A stretch of DNA of 64,000 nt, taken from contig NZ_CP022187.1 of NCBI RefSeq assembly GCF_003111645.1, forward strand, positions 3,658,001 through 3,722,000, given 5' to 3'. The notes below the pieces were generated by a model. It ran no database searches, was not told where the DNA came from, and saw only the letters and a program-made list of their open reading frames with translations. This DNA comes from Parazoarcus communis. Lineage in GTDB: Bacteria; Pseudomonadota; Gammaproteobacteria; Burkholderiales; Rhodocyclaceae. The position numbers were made by a program, and so were the translations under genes. Numbering within the stretch: the first letter of the stretch is position 1; each line of letters starts with the position of its first letter. This document shows, piece after piece, positions 16,997 to 24,747 of this stretch.

Positions 16997-18322
16997 TTAC
17001 CAGCCGATGAACTTCGGCAGCCAGGTGGCGATGCCGGGGAAGATGAAGAGAAGGGCGACGGCGAGCATCTGCAGCACCACGAAGGGCAGGGCGCCGACGT
17101 AGATGTCGCGCGTGGTGATGCCCGGTGGCGCCACCCCCTTGAGGAAGAACAGTGCCCAGCCGAAGGGCGGAGTGAGGAAGGACATCTGCAGGTTCAGCGC
17201 CACCAGGGTGGCCAGCCACACCATGTCGGTGCCGTAGGCATGGAACACCGGCAGGAACATCGGCAGTGCGATGTAGGAGATCTCGATCCACTCCAGGAAG
17301 AAGCCGAGCACGAACAGCAGGACCATCAGGAAGATCAGGGCTCCCAGTTCGCCGCCAGGCAGCAGGCTGAAGAGGTCGTGCACCATCTGTTCGCCGCCGA
17401 GCCCGCGGAAGGCCAGCGAGAAGGGCTGTGCGCACAGCAGGATGAAGAACACCATGGCGGTGATGGTGAGCGTGCCGTGCAGGGTTTCGCTGATGAGCTT
17501 CCAGCTCATGCGCCGTGCGAACAGCGCGATCAGTGCACTGCCCAGCGCACCCATCGAGGCCGCCTCGGTCGGCGCGGCAATGCCGCCGATGATGGAGCCC
17601 AGTACGGCGACCACCAGCAGCAGCGGCGGTACCACCGAGCGGACGAGGTCGCGCCCGAGCGTGCCGGGGGCGGCCTGCGCGCGTTCGGCGGCGGGAATCG
17701 CCGGCACCCACGACGGACGCAGCTTGCCGACCACGAGCAGGAAGATGACGTAGATCAGTGCCAGCGCGAGGCCGGGAATGAACGCTGCGGCAAACAGCGT
17801 GCCGACGGACTCGCCAACGATCTCGGCGAGCAGGATCAGCACCAGGCTGGGCGGGATGATCTGGCCCAGCGTGCCGGATGCGCAGATCGTGCCGCAGGCG
17901 ATGCTGGGCTTGTAGCCGCGACGCATCAGGGTGGGCAGGGTGAGCATTGCCACCGTCACCACGGTGGCGCCGACGATGCCGGTCGAGGCACCCATCAGCA
18001 CGCCGACCAGGATGATGGCGATGCCCATCCCGCCGTTGAGCCCGCCCATGGCGCGGCCGATGGTCTCGAGCATGTCCTCGGCGACGCGGGATTTCTCCAG
18101 CATCACCCCCATGAAGACGAACAGCGGAATCGCCAGCATGGTGTAGTTGGTCACCACGCCGAACAGGCGCGCCGGCAGCAGCGAGAACAGCATCGAACCG
18201 AAACCGAGGTAGCCGGCGACGAAGCCGGAGACCGCGAGCGCGATGGCAACCGGTATGCCGATCATCATCAGCGCCAGGAAGCCGCCGATGAGACCGAGCG
18301 CAATCCATTCGTTGGGGCTCAT
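16997..18322 (-). CDS. dctM: TRAP transporter large permease subunit (DctM)
   Basis: This 441-residue membrane protein of the DctM family has about 12 predicted helices and is the ion-coupled translocation subunit of a tripartite ATP-independent periplasmic transporter. Signature segments are 'FVFMGVMLEKSRVAEDMLET', 'GASTGIVGATVVTVAMLTLP' and 'LVTPPFGWALFF'-like sequence ('LTPPFGWALFFLKGVAPPGI'). Start ATG 18322 overlaps the dctQ stop by four bases. The complete M-Q-P set lies on this strand. Confidence 0.93.
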   Translation of the reverse strand: MSPNEWIALGLIGGFLALMMIGIPVAIALAVSGFVAGYLGFGSMLFSLLPARLFGVVTNYTMLAIPLFVFMGVMLEKSRVAEDMLETIGRAMGGLNGGMGIAIILVGVLMGASTGIVGATVVTVAMLTLPTLMRRGYKPSIACGTICASGTLGQIIPPSLVLILLAEIVGESVGTLFAAAFIPGLALALIYVIFLLVVGKLRPSWVPAIPAAERAQAAPGTLGRDLVRSVVPPLLLVVAVLGSIIGGIAAPTEAASMGALGSALIALFARRMSWKLISETLHGTLTITAMVFFILLCAQPFSLAFRGLGGEQMVHDLFSLLPGGELGALIFLMVLLFVLGFFLEWIEISYIALPMFLPVFHAYGTDMVWLATLVALNLQMSFLTPPFGWALFFLKGVAPPGITTRDIYVGALPFVVLQMLAVALLFIFPGIATWLPKFIGW

Positions 18323-18852
18323 GTGCGTATTTCCAGCGAATCGTGAGGGGTGTGCGGCGCGCCGCTGATCAGCGTCGCGACGGCGCGCAGCGTGTCGATG
18401 AGACCCTGAAGGGCAAGCAGGGAGAAGCCGAGCGGGATGAAGGCCTTGACCAGATAGCGCATGGGAAGCCCGCCTGGGTCGGGCGAGACCTCGCCGATGT
18501 CGTAGGCCTGCATCACGTAGGGCACGGCCAGCCAGGCGATGATCACGCCGACGGCGAGGGTGAACACCCCGCTCACCAGATCGATCACGGCCTGACTTCT
18601 GGCGCCGAGACGGTCGTAGATGAAATCCACGCGCACGTCCGCACGGTGATAGACCGCGTAGGCCATGCCGAGCAGCGCGATCGGGGAGATCAGGTGCCAC
18701 TCGAGTTCCTGCGCAGCGACCGGGCTCCAGGAGAAGACGTAGCGCAGCAACACATTGCAGGCCACCATCAACACCAGCGCCAGGACCGCGGCCCGTGCCA
18801 CCCACCCGAACCCGACAATCGCGAGTTCGAGCGGCTTCAACAGCTTGTTCAT
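18319..18852 (-). CDS. dctQ: TRAP transporter small permease subunit (DctQ)
   Basis: This 177-residue protein has four predicted membrane helices, the usual layout of the DctQ subunit that stabilises DctM and docks the receptor. The conserved Trp-Pro-like region is seen as 'FSWSPVAAQELEWHLISPIA' (residues about 40-60). It lies 19 bases after the receptor gene and overlaps dctM by four bases. Confidence 0.9.
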   Translation of the reverse strand: MNKLLKPLELAIVGFGWVARAAVLALVLMVACNVLLRYVFSWSPVAAQELEWHLISPIALLGMAYAVYHRADVRVDFIYDRLGARSQAVIDLVSGVFTLAVGVIIAWLAVPYVMQAYDIGEVSPDPGGLPMRYLVKAFIPLGFSLLALQGLIDTLRAVATLISGAPHTPHDSLEIRT

Positions 18853-18871
18853 CAGCGTCTCCGGAGGGTGC

Positions 18872-19954
18872 TTACAGCGACAGGAATGCCTTTTCGCTGA
18901 CGGCGGCCCACGACTCGTGCTTCTTGCGGAAGGCCATGAAGGCGTCGTGCACCTTGCGCGTGTCGGCGTCGGCCTTGGCCAGGCTCTCGAGCGTGTCGGC
19001 GGTGACTTCCTTCAGCTTGACGATGACGTCGTTGGGCAGCGGCCGTGCGATCACGCCCTGATTGGTGACGAGATCGGTGAGCGCATCGGCATTCACCGCT
19101 TCGCACCAGGCGTGACTCTCGACGTTGCACGCTGCTGCCGCCGCCTTGACGATGGCCTGCAGGTCCTTGGGCAGACTCTCCCACGCCTTCTTGTTGATCA
19201 TCAGCTCGGTGACGTTGGTGGGTTCATGCCAGCCGGTGGTGTAGTAGTTCTTGGCCGCCTTGTGCAGGCCCATGCGGCGGTCCTGGTAGGGGCCGACGAA
19301 CTCGGCCGCGTCGATCACGCCACGCTCGAGCGCCGGGAAGATCTCGCCACCCGGGAGCAGACGCACGGCCACGCCGAGCTGGGCATAGACCTTGCCGGCC
19401 AGACCGGGAATGCGCATCTTGAGACCGTCGAAGTCGGAAACCTTCTCGATCGGCTTGCGGAACCAGCCCGTCATCTGGGTGCCGGTGTTGCCCATGGGCA
19501 TGGCAACGAGGCCGTGCGCGGCGTAGAGCTCGTTCCACAGTTCAATGCCGCCGCCGTGATACATCCAGGCATTCATGCCCTGGGTGTTCATGCCGAAGGG
19601 CACGGTGGTGAAGTACTGTGCAGCGGGAATCTTGCCGGCCCAGAAATAGGCGTTGGCGGCGTTCATCTCCACCATGCCCTTGGACACGGCGTCGAAGCCC
19701 TCGAGTGCGGGAATCAGCTCGCCGGCGGCGAAGTGCTGGATCTTGAGCCGGCCGCCCGACATTTCCTCGACCTTCTTGCAGAAATCCATCGGGCTGCCCG
19801 GGCCCTGAACATAGAAGGGCGACCCCGGGCCATAGGCATTGGTCATTTTCCAGTTGAAGGTGGTCTTCGACTGTGCGCTGGCGATGGCAGGTGCGCCGAG
19901 GATGGCGCCGGAAACGGCTGCGGCGGTGAGAAAATTGCGGCGATTCAGGGTCAT
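18872..19954 (-). CDS. dctP: TRAP substrate-binding protein (DctP/TakP type) with Tat-like leader
   Basis: This 360-residue periplasmic receptor resembles the TakP group that binds 2-oxo acids, for example in 'MRIPGLAGKVYAQLGVAV', 'PALERGVIDAAEFVGPYQDR' and 'YYTTGWHEPTNVTELMINKK'. The leader begins with 'MTLNRRNFLTAAA', a twin-arginine motif followed by a hydrophobic run ending at 'PAIASA', so Tat export is likely. ATG 19954 fits the leader; a start farther upstream would add a non-leader extension. It is first in the dctPQM order on this strand, with a promoter-like sequence about 130 bases upstream. Confidence 0.9.
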   Translation of the reverse strand: MTLNRRNFLTAAAVSGAILGAPAIASAQSKTTFNWKMTNAYGPGSPFYVQGPGSPMDFCKKVEEMSGGRLKIQHFAAGELIPALEGFDAVSKGMVEMNAANAYFWAGKIPAAQYFTTVPFGMNTQGMNAWMYHGGGIELWNELYAAHGLVAMPMGNTGTQMTGWFRKPIEKVSDFDGLKMRIPGLAGKVYAQLGVAVRLLPGGEIFPALERGVIDAAEFVGPYQDRRMGLHKAAKNYYTTGWHEPTNVTELMINKKAWESLPKDLQAIVKAAAAACNVESHAWCEAVNADALTDLVTNQGVIARPLPNDVIVKLKEVTADTLESLAKADADTRKVHDAFMAFRKKHESWAAVSEKAFLSL

Positions 19955-20332
19955 GGCTGCGTGCTCCTGTTGGGATCTCGATGTGGCGCCCTTGTGGGGT
20001 GCCATTTGTAAAGTGACTCGAGACAGGTTTAGCAATGGCCGTGCCAGGTTGAAAAACTCAGTAAGTTATTGAATTTTAACTAGTATATAGTGAATATGGA
20101 TAGGTCTTAAGGTGTAGTGCGGTGCACAAACTGGGGCGCAGGGTGAAAGAATCGGGCATACAAATGGCCGGCTTCGTCGGGTTCTGATTACATTCGGAAG
20201 GTCCGCAATACCATTTGGCGCCGGATGTTGGCGCATCGGCTGTGTAGCGTGCCGAATGTCTTGAATGCACTGTGCTGGCGTTTCTGCACCATGACGGTGC
20301 GAAAATGTGCGCCCGCTTGCCGCGGTGAAGGA
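19955..20332. other. Intergenic region upstream of the TRAP operon (378 bases)
   Basis: No gene is supported here; the short open frames lack start signals and family features. The segment 20040-20110 is strikingly AT-rich against its GC-rich surroundings and contains the promoter-like element listed separately. AT-rich tracts of this kind beside an Lrp-family gene are plausible binding sites for that regulator. Confidence 0.6.
20082..20110 (-). promoter_or_regulatory. Candidate sigma-70 promoter for the dctPQM operon
   Basis: On the minus strand TTAAGA (plus positions 20105-20110) and TATACT (20082-20087) are separated by 17 bases. They match the -35 box at four of six positions and the -10 box at five of six. 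The leader to ATG 19954 would be about 120 bases. Confidence 0.4.
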
Positions 20333-20779
20333 CTACAGCCGGGCCCCGCCGCGGCGATTTTTCACCCGCGACATCAGCGTCTTGCAGTCGACAAAGAGAA
20401 TCTCCGGACGATTGAAGATGCGTTGCCGTACGAAGGCGTCGAAGGTTTCGTAGCTGTCGGTGAGGGTGTGGATGTGCAGGCTCTGCAGGTCGCTCATGAT
20501 GTAGAGGCTGACCACTTCGGGACAGTTGGCCAGCTCGTTGGCGATCGGCTCCAGCCGTGCAGGCGTGACCTTGAGATCGATGAAGGTGGACACCACCTTG
20601 CCCAGCTTCTCGGGATTGACCACTGCCGAAAACTGCTCGATGACGCCGCTCTCGACCAGGGCCTGCACCCGCGTCCGCGCATGGGCGCGCGAGATGTCGA
20701 GCTGTCTGGCGATGTCGGCAAAGGAGGCGCGCGCATCCTTGATCAGAATGGCGAGCAGGGCGCTGTCGAGCTTGTTCAT
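20333..20779 (-). CDS. Lrp/AsnC-family transcriptional regulator
   Basis: This 148-residue regulator has an N-terminal winged helix ('LDSALLAILIKDARASFADI', 'LDISRAHARTRVQALVESG', residues about 3-55) and a C-terminal RAM ligand-binding domain (about 65-140). These proteins usually sense amino acids or related metabolites. ATG 20779 starts just before the HTH, as usual for the family. It is upstream of and on the same strand as the TRAP operon, so it is a candidate regulator of that transporter and the hydrolase downstream. Confidence 0.88.
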   Translation of the reverse strand: MNKLDSALLAILIKDARASFADIARQLDISRAHARTRVQALVESGVIEQFSAVVNPEKLGKVVSTFIDLKVTPARLEPIANELANCPEVVSLYIMSDLQSLHIHTLTDSYETFDAFVRQRIFNRPEILFVDCKTLMSRVKNRRGGARL

Positions 20780-20914
20780 GGTGGTTCGCTGCGAGAGGTA
20801 ATCCGGTTCCGACGCAGCTTTCGTGCCCGCACGGTCATCGCCGCAGGCACGCCCGGCGATGTTCGGTGCCGGGCGATATCGTGTGACGGGCACATTGCGT
20901 GCCCGTCATATGGG

Positions 20915-22084
20915 TCAGAGCTTGAGCAGGTGCTTGAGCTTGTCGAGGGACTTGGTGCCGATGCCCTTGACCTTGATCAGGTCATCGAGCGTTGCCCAGG
21001 GGCGGCCAGCGATGATGCCTTCTGCGGTGGCGCCGTTGACGCCGCTGACAGCCGCCAAATCGCTGACGCCTGCGGTATTGACCGAGACGCGGCCGGGCTT
21101 GTGCACAGGAGCCGATTTCTTGGCGTTGCGCTTGGCGGCACTGACGGGCTCGGCAGCGGGCGCCTTGGTCGCTGCTGCGGGCTTGCTCTTCTTGGCCGGT
21201 GCTTTTTCGGCGGTTTTTTCAGCGGTCTTGTCGACGGCTTTTGCGGCTGGTTTTTTGGCGGCCTTTGCCGCCGGCTTCTCTGCAGGCGCCGCGGCTGGCG
21301 CGGGCGTTGCGACCGGAGCAGGTGCGGCTTCGGCTTCAGGCGCAGCCGTCGGTGTCGGCAGCGGGCCGTCCACGGTGAGCGCGAAGTTGCGGTAGTCGCG
21401 GGTCAGGTAGGTGTTGCCGACCCATTCGCGCAGCATCAGAACCAGATGCCACTGTCCCGCCGGAAGTTCGCACGCGGGGAGGCGGGCAGAGACATTGTTC
21501 CATTGCGACTGGCCGGCCAGGGCGCCGACAAACTCGCTGCCGATCAGAATGCCGCTGAATGCGCCGCCTTGATAGGCAGCGGGCAAGGCCCAGAGTTCGA
21601 GCACCAGCGAGCCGCTCATGTTGTCGGCGGCGCGCGGGTTGCGGATGCACTCGGCGCTGATCTCGGTGCAGTCGGTGTCGAGCCGGTAGGCAACCGAGCC
21701 CTCGATCAGCGGCAGCACGAAACGCTCGCTGCGCGGGTAGGTCACGGCGTCATAGCGCTGCAGGCCAGTGCCGTCGTCGCCGGCCAGGACCAGGGTCAGC
21801 ATGTGCTCGTTCGTGCCGGCAGGCAGATTGGCGCTCACGGTGGCGCCGACGCGGGCGATGCCGAAGCTGTCGGGATAGAGCGCGCCAAAGGAGGCTTCGG
21901 CAACCAGGACGTCGCCTGCCCACAGTTGCAGGGACCAGTTCAGGTAGCTGGTGGCAAGCGGGTCGACCGCATGAATCTCGGCTTCGAGCGTGACTTCGTC
22001 GGCATTGAAGACGTAGCCGTGGGCGCTTCCGATCAGTGCGGTGGTGGGCGGAATGTACTGGTTGCTGGGATCTGAATACGGCAT
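20915..22084 (-). CDS. Unknown beta-rich protein with H1-like linker and C-terminal helix-hairpin-helix
   Basis: This 389-residue protein has three visible parts. Residues 1-245 are a beta-strand-rich region with no family I recognise. Residues about 246-325 are a low-complexity Ala/Pro/Lys linker with PAEKPAAKAAKK-type repeats, like bacterial histone-H1-like tails. Residues about 330-389 hold a ComEA-like helix-hairpin-helix ('VSVNTAGVSDLAAVSGVNGA', 'WATLDDLIKVKGIGTKSLDK'). The basic linker and HhH suggest nucleic-acid contact. No signal peptide or membrane segment is seen. It is transcribed alone between the Lrp gene and ubiT. The combination is unusual and no function is proposed. Confidence 0.75.
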   Translation of the reverse strand: MPYSDPSNQYIPPTTALIGSAHGYVFNADEVTLEAEIHAVDPLATSYLNWSLQLWAGDVLVAEASFGALYPDSFGIARVGATVSANLPAGTNEHMLTLVLAGDDGTGLQRYDAVTYPRSERFVLPLIEGSVAYRLDTDCTEISAECIRNPRAADNMSGSLVLELWALPAAYQGGAFSGILIGSEFVGALAGQSQWNNVSARLPACELPAGQWHLVLMLREWVGNTYLTRDYRNFALTVDGPLPTPTAAPEAEAAPAPVATPAPAAAPAEKPAAKAAKKPAAKAVDKTAEKTAEKAPAKKSKPAAATKAPAAEPVSAAKRNAKKSAPVHKPGRVSVNTAGVSDLAAVSGVNGATAEGIIAGRPWATLDDLIKVKGIGTKSLDKLKHLLKL

Positions 22085-22212
22085 GGGCCTGAAAGTCTCT
22101 GAAAAAAATCAGCGCGGATTTTGAGGCCGTCTTGCCATGCGACACAAGTCCATATTAATCAATAATTTAAATGCACTAAATCGGGGCGCTTTCGCGTGGT
22201 GACAGCGCGCCG

Positions 22213-22728
22213 TCAGCTGCGGCGACCCAGCAGTGCGTCCCAATCCACCGCGTCGAGCGTGTTCTTGACCAGCAGGCCGAGGTCGGTGTCGCCTTCCATG
22301 ATGAGGCGGCGGCTGAAGAACAGGGTGTCGGCATCCTCCTCGCGCAGCGCAAGGGCGAGGTAGTCGCGGGCGGTCGCCGACAGAATGAGGTCCGGCTTCA
22401 GGACGTCTTTTGCGCGATGAAATCCGCGCTCGTTGAAGCTGAAGTCCAGGGTCAGGCCGGCGTCGCTGACGCGCATGCGCAGATTGCGCCCGATCAGCGG
22501 TTCGAGCTGATCCCTCGGCAGCACGCGGTCGAGCGCGAGGTTGAGTGCGGTGACGAGCGCCTGGGCGGGAGGCTGCTGCGGCAGGCGGGCAACGACGCGG
22601 GCGAGCGTTGCCGGCAGGGTGAAGGCGGGCACCCTGAGAGTGCCGAGGCGATGTGCGATGCGCTGGCGCAGGCTGCCGGGCAGCAACAGGGAGAGGCGGG
22701 GGGCGGGGAGCAGGTGGGCTTGGGACAT
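22213..22728 (-). CDS. ubiT: UbiT, SCP2-domain accessory factor of anaerobic ubiquinone synthesis
   Basis: This 171-residue protein has an SCP2 sterol-carrier-like lipid-binding domain (residues about 45-140, 'LNLALDRVLPRDQLEPLIGR', 'LILSATARDYLALALREEDA', 'LFFSRRLIMEGDTDLGLLVK'). UbiT (YhbT) is needed with UbiU and UbiV for oxygen-independent ubiquinone synthesis and probably binds the prenylated intermediate. ATG 22728 was chosen because GAAGGAA lies seven bases upstream. The gene is 13 bases downstream of ubiV in a ubiU-V-T operon. Confidence 0.9.
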   Translation of the reverse strand: MSQAHLLPAPRLSLLLPGSLRQRIAHRLGTLRVPAFTLPATLARVVARLPQQPPAQALVTALNLALDRVLPRDQLEPLIGRNLRMRVSDAGLTLDFSFNERGFHRAKDVLKPDLILSATARDYLALALREEDADTLFFSRRLIMEGDTDLGLLVKNTLDAVDWDALLGRRS

Positions 22729-22741
22729 GTGGGGGTTTCCT

Positions 22742-23638
22742 TCAGGCGCTGACCAGCTGGTCGACACCGGGTTTGCCGTGCCAGAAGCCGTTGCAGGGGG
22801 CGTCGGGCATCAGCGGAAGGCTGGCATCGAACGCCGCTTTCGGGGTTTGACGGGCGTCGAGGGCGGTGCGGAAGAGCTCGACGATCTCGCGGGTGTGGCT
22901 GCCCTGCGGGCTGATGCGCAGCACCTCGGCGCTGTTCGCCAGCGCGGGCAGGTCTGCGAGCAGGTTGTGCACCCGGGCCGACTGCGTCTGCACACCGTTG
23001 AGGGTGAGGAAGGGCTCGCCTTCGCGGGTGCTCAGGCTCAGGCCGTCGCTGATGCCGAGGCAGCGGAACTCGCAGGTGTCCTTCTGCAGGTTGTAGTGGC
23101 GTGCGGTGAAGCAGCGCGCCGAGTGCGCGAGCGGCAGCCGGCCGTAGGCGAATACCTCTGCTTCGAGTGCGCCTGGCAGGGCGTTGCGGATTTCGTCGAG
23201 CTGTGTGCCGGACATCTCCGGCGGGACCACCCAGCGCGTCGCACCGGACTGCACCATCAGATCCAGTGTGTGCGGGTTGAAGATATTGAGCGTGGGGCCG
23301 GCGATCCAGTCGCGACGACCGGCCTCGGCCAGCAGCCGCACCGCGCCCATGTCGTTGGCTTCGACGCGGAACCGTGTCTGGGTGCACAGCCGGCGCAGGG
23401 TCTTGAGATCGGACTCGGATTCGATCAGCGACTGGGTGGAGAGCACCGCTTCCTTGCCGGCGTCGGCGAGCATCGCGGCGACCTCGAGCCAGTCGTCGAG
23501 GCGCAGTTCGTGGCGCCGCGAACACACGGTTTCGCCCAGATGCACGATGTCTGCCGTGCTGTCGGCGATACCAGCATAGAAGTCGAGCACGCTCTGGCGT
23601 GGCCAGTAGTACAGCAGGGGGCCGAGGGAGAGTTTCAT
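22742..23638 (-). CDS. ubiV: UbiV, [4Fe-4S] U32-family protein of anaerobic ubiquinone hydroxylation
   Basis: This 298-residue protein of the peptidase-U32 family (YhbV) forms with UbiU the oxygen-independent hydroxylase complex of ubiquinone synthesis. The four cluster-ligand cysteines are visible in the expected arrangement: one in '[13 protein letters not shown]' (residue about 41) and three in '[20 protein letters not shown]' plus the adjacent C of 'CLGISDG'. The N-terminal TIM-barrel start '[20 protein letters not shown]' matches the family. It begins five bases after ubiU stops. Confidence 0.93.
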   Translation of the reverse strand: MKLSLGPLLYYWPRQSVLDFYAGIADSTADIVHLGETVCSRRHELRLDDWLEVAAMLADAGKEAVLSTQSLIESESDLKTLRRLCTQTRFRVEANDMGAVRLLAEAGRRDWIAGPTLNIFNPHTLDLMVQSGATRWVVPPEMSGTQLDEIRNALPGALEAEVFAYGRLPLAHSARCFTARHYNLQKDTCEFRCLGISDGLSLSTREGEPFLTLNGVQTQSARVHNLLADLPALANSAEVLRISPQGSHTREIVELFRTALDARQTPKAAFDASLPLMPDAPCNGFWHGKPGVDQLVSA

Positions 23639-23643
23639 CGGGC

Positions 23644-24657
23644 TTATTTCCATGGACGGTAGTAGGCGCCGAGGGTATGGCTCTGGCCCTCGGAAACCTT
23701 GTTGAGATCGGCCATCCAGGCCGGCAGCGCCTTGAAGTCGTCCGGTGCGCGCATCACCTGGTCGAGTGCGGCGCGCCACACCTTGGTGACCTGGGCGACA
23801 TAGGCCGGACTGCGCTGGCGGCCTTCGATCTTGATCGCGCGCACGCCGATACGGGCGAGCTCGGGCAGCAGCTCCAGGGTGTTCAGGCTGGTCGGCTCCT
23901 CGATCGCGTAATAGGTTTCGTCATTGACCTCGAAGCGGCCCTTGCACAGCGTCGGGTAGCCGGCGCGCTCGCCGTCGGCAAAGCGGTCGATGAGGATGCC
24001 GTTGAGCCGGGTTTCCATGCCCTTGGGCGTCTGTTCCCAGCGCACATGCTTGCCGGGCGAACAGGCACCGTTGCAGTTGGGCGACTCGCCGGTGGCGTAG
24101 GCGGACAGGGCGCAACGCCCTTCGACCATCACGCACAGGCCGCCGAAGCCGAACACTTCGATCTCGACCGCGGTGTTGGCAATGACCTGTTCCACCTGCG
24201 GCAGCGACAGCACCCGCGGCAGCACCGCGCGCTGGATGCCGAAGCGCTCGTGGTAGAAGTTGATCGCCTCGTAGCTGGTGGCCGAGCCCTGCACCGACAG
24301 GTGCAGGCGCAGCTGTGGGTGGGTCTTTGCAGCGTAGGCCATGAGGCCGGGGTCGGCGAGGATGACCGCGTCGATGCCCATCTCGGCGGCGCGGTCCACT
24401 GCCGCCGTCCAGCTCGACCAGTTGCCGGCCTGCGGATAGGTGTTGAGCGCGAGCAGGACCTTGCCGCCGCGCTGGTGTGCATAGGCAATGCCGTCGCGCA
24501 TCTGCCTGGGATCGAAGTTGAGCCCGGTGAAGTTGCGCGCGTTGGTGGCGTCCTTGAAGCCGAGATAGACGCAGTTTGCGCCGTGGTCGATGGCGGTCTT
24601 GAGCGCTGGCAGGCTGCCGGCGGGGCAGACGAGTTCGATCTGCTGGGACGAATTCAT
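23644..24657 (-). CDS. ubiU: UbiU, [4Fe-4S] U32-family protein of anaerobic ubiquinone hydroxylation
   Basis: This 337-residue U32-family protein begins '[20 protein letters not shown]', as in E. coli UbiU (YhbU). The cluster cysteines lie in '[17 protein letters not shown]', '[14 protein letters not shown]' and '[10 protein letters not shown]'. Together with UbiV it hydroxylates the ubiquinone ring without O2, which supports denitrifying or otherwise anaerobic respiration. ATG 24657 matches the family start; an in-frame GTG at 24666 is possible. It is first in ubiUVT and has an FNR-like palindrome about 65-80 bases upstream. Confidence 0.95.
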   Translation of the reverse strand: MNSSQQIELVCPAGSLPALKTAIDHGANCVYLGFKDATNARNFTGLNFDPRQMRDGIAYAHQRGGKVLLALNTYPQAGNWSSWTAAVDRAAEMGIDAVILADPGLMAYAAKTHPQLRLHLSVQGSATSYEAINFYHERFGIQRAVLPRVLSLPQVEQVIANTAVEIEVFGFGGLCVMVEGRCALSAYATGESPNCNGACSPGKHVRWEQTPKGMETRLNGILIDRFADGERAGYPTLCKGRFEVNDETYYAIEEPTSLNTLELLPELARIGVRAIKIEGRQRSPAYVAQVTKVWRAALDQVMRAPDDFKALPAWMADLNKVSEGQSHTLGAYYRPWK

Positions 24658-24669
24658 TGGGGGCACCAG

Positions 24670-24695
24670 GGTGGCGGATTCAAAGCTCCGCCACC
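24670..24695. terminator. GC-rich hairpin between the symporter stop and ubiU start
   Basis: A nine-base perfect inverted repeat (24670-24678 with 24687-24695) has an eight-base loop. It lies 13 bases upstream of the ubiU start, so it may form in the ubiU leader or end read-through from the symporter gene. No T-run follows on the minus strand, so intrinsic termination is uncertain. Confidence 0.4.
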
Positions 24696-24719
24696 TTAGT
24701 GGCCGACTGCCCCGGGTGC

Positions 24720-24735
24720 TTTGACCCGGGTCAAA
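24720..24735. promoter_or_regulatory. FNR/CRP-type palindrome upstream of ubiUVT
   Basis: The 16-base perfect palindrome TTTGACCCGGGTCAAA contains the TTGA-N6-TCAA core of FNR/ANR/DNR boxes (consensus TTGAT-N4-ATCAA). It is centred about 70 bases upstream of the ubiU start. That is a good distance for class II activation, and oxygen-responsive control of ubiUVT is known in enterobacteria. It sits just past the symporter stop at 24748. Confidence 0.6.
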
Positions 24736-24747
24736 CGCAGGCAGTGT

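Noticed and set aside
16418-18346. Long plus-strand frame rich in Asp, Gln, His and Glu across the TRAP permease
   Set aside because: The composition is the mirror of hydrophobic membrane-protein codons on the other strand; no start signal and no domain.
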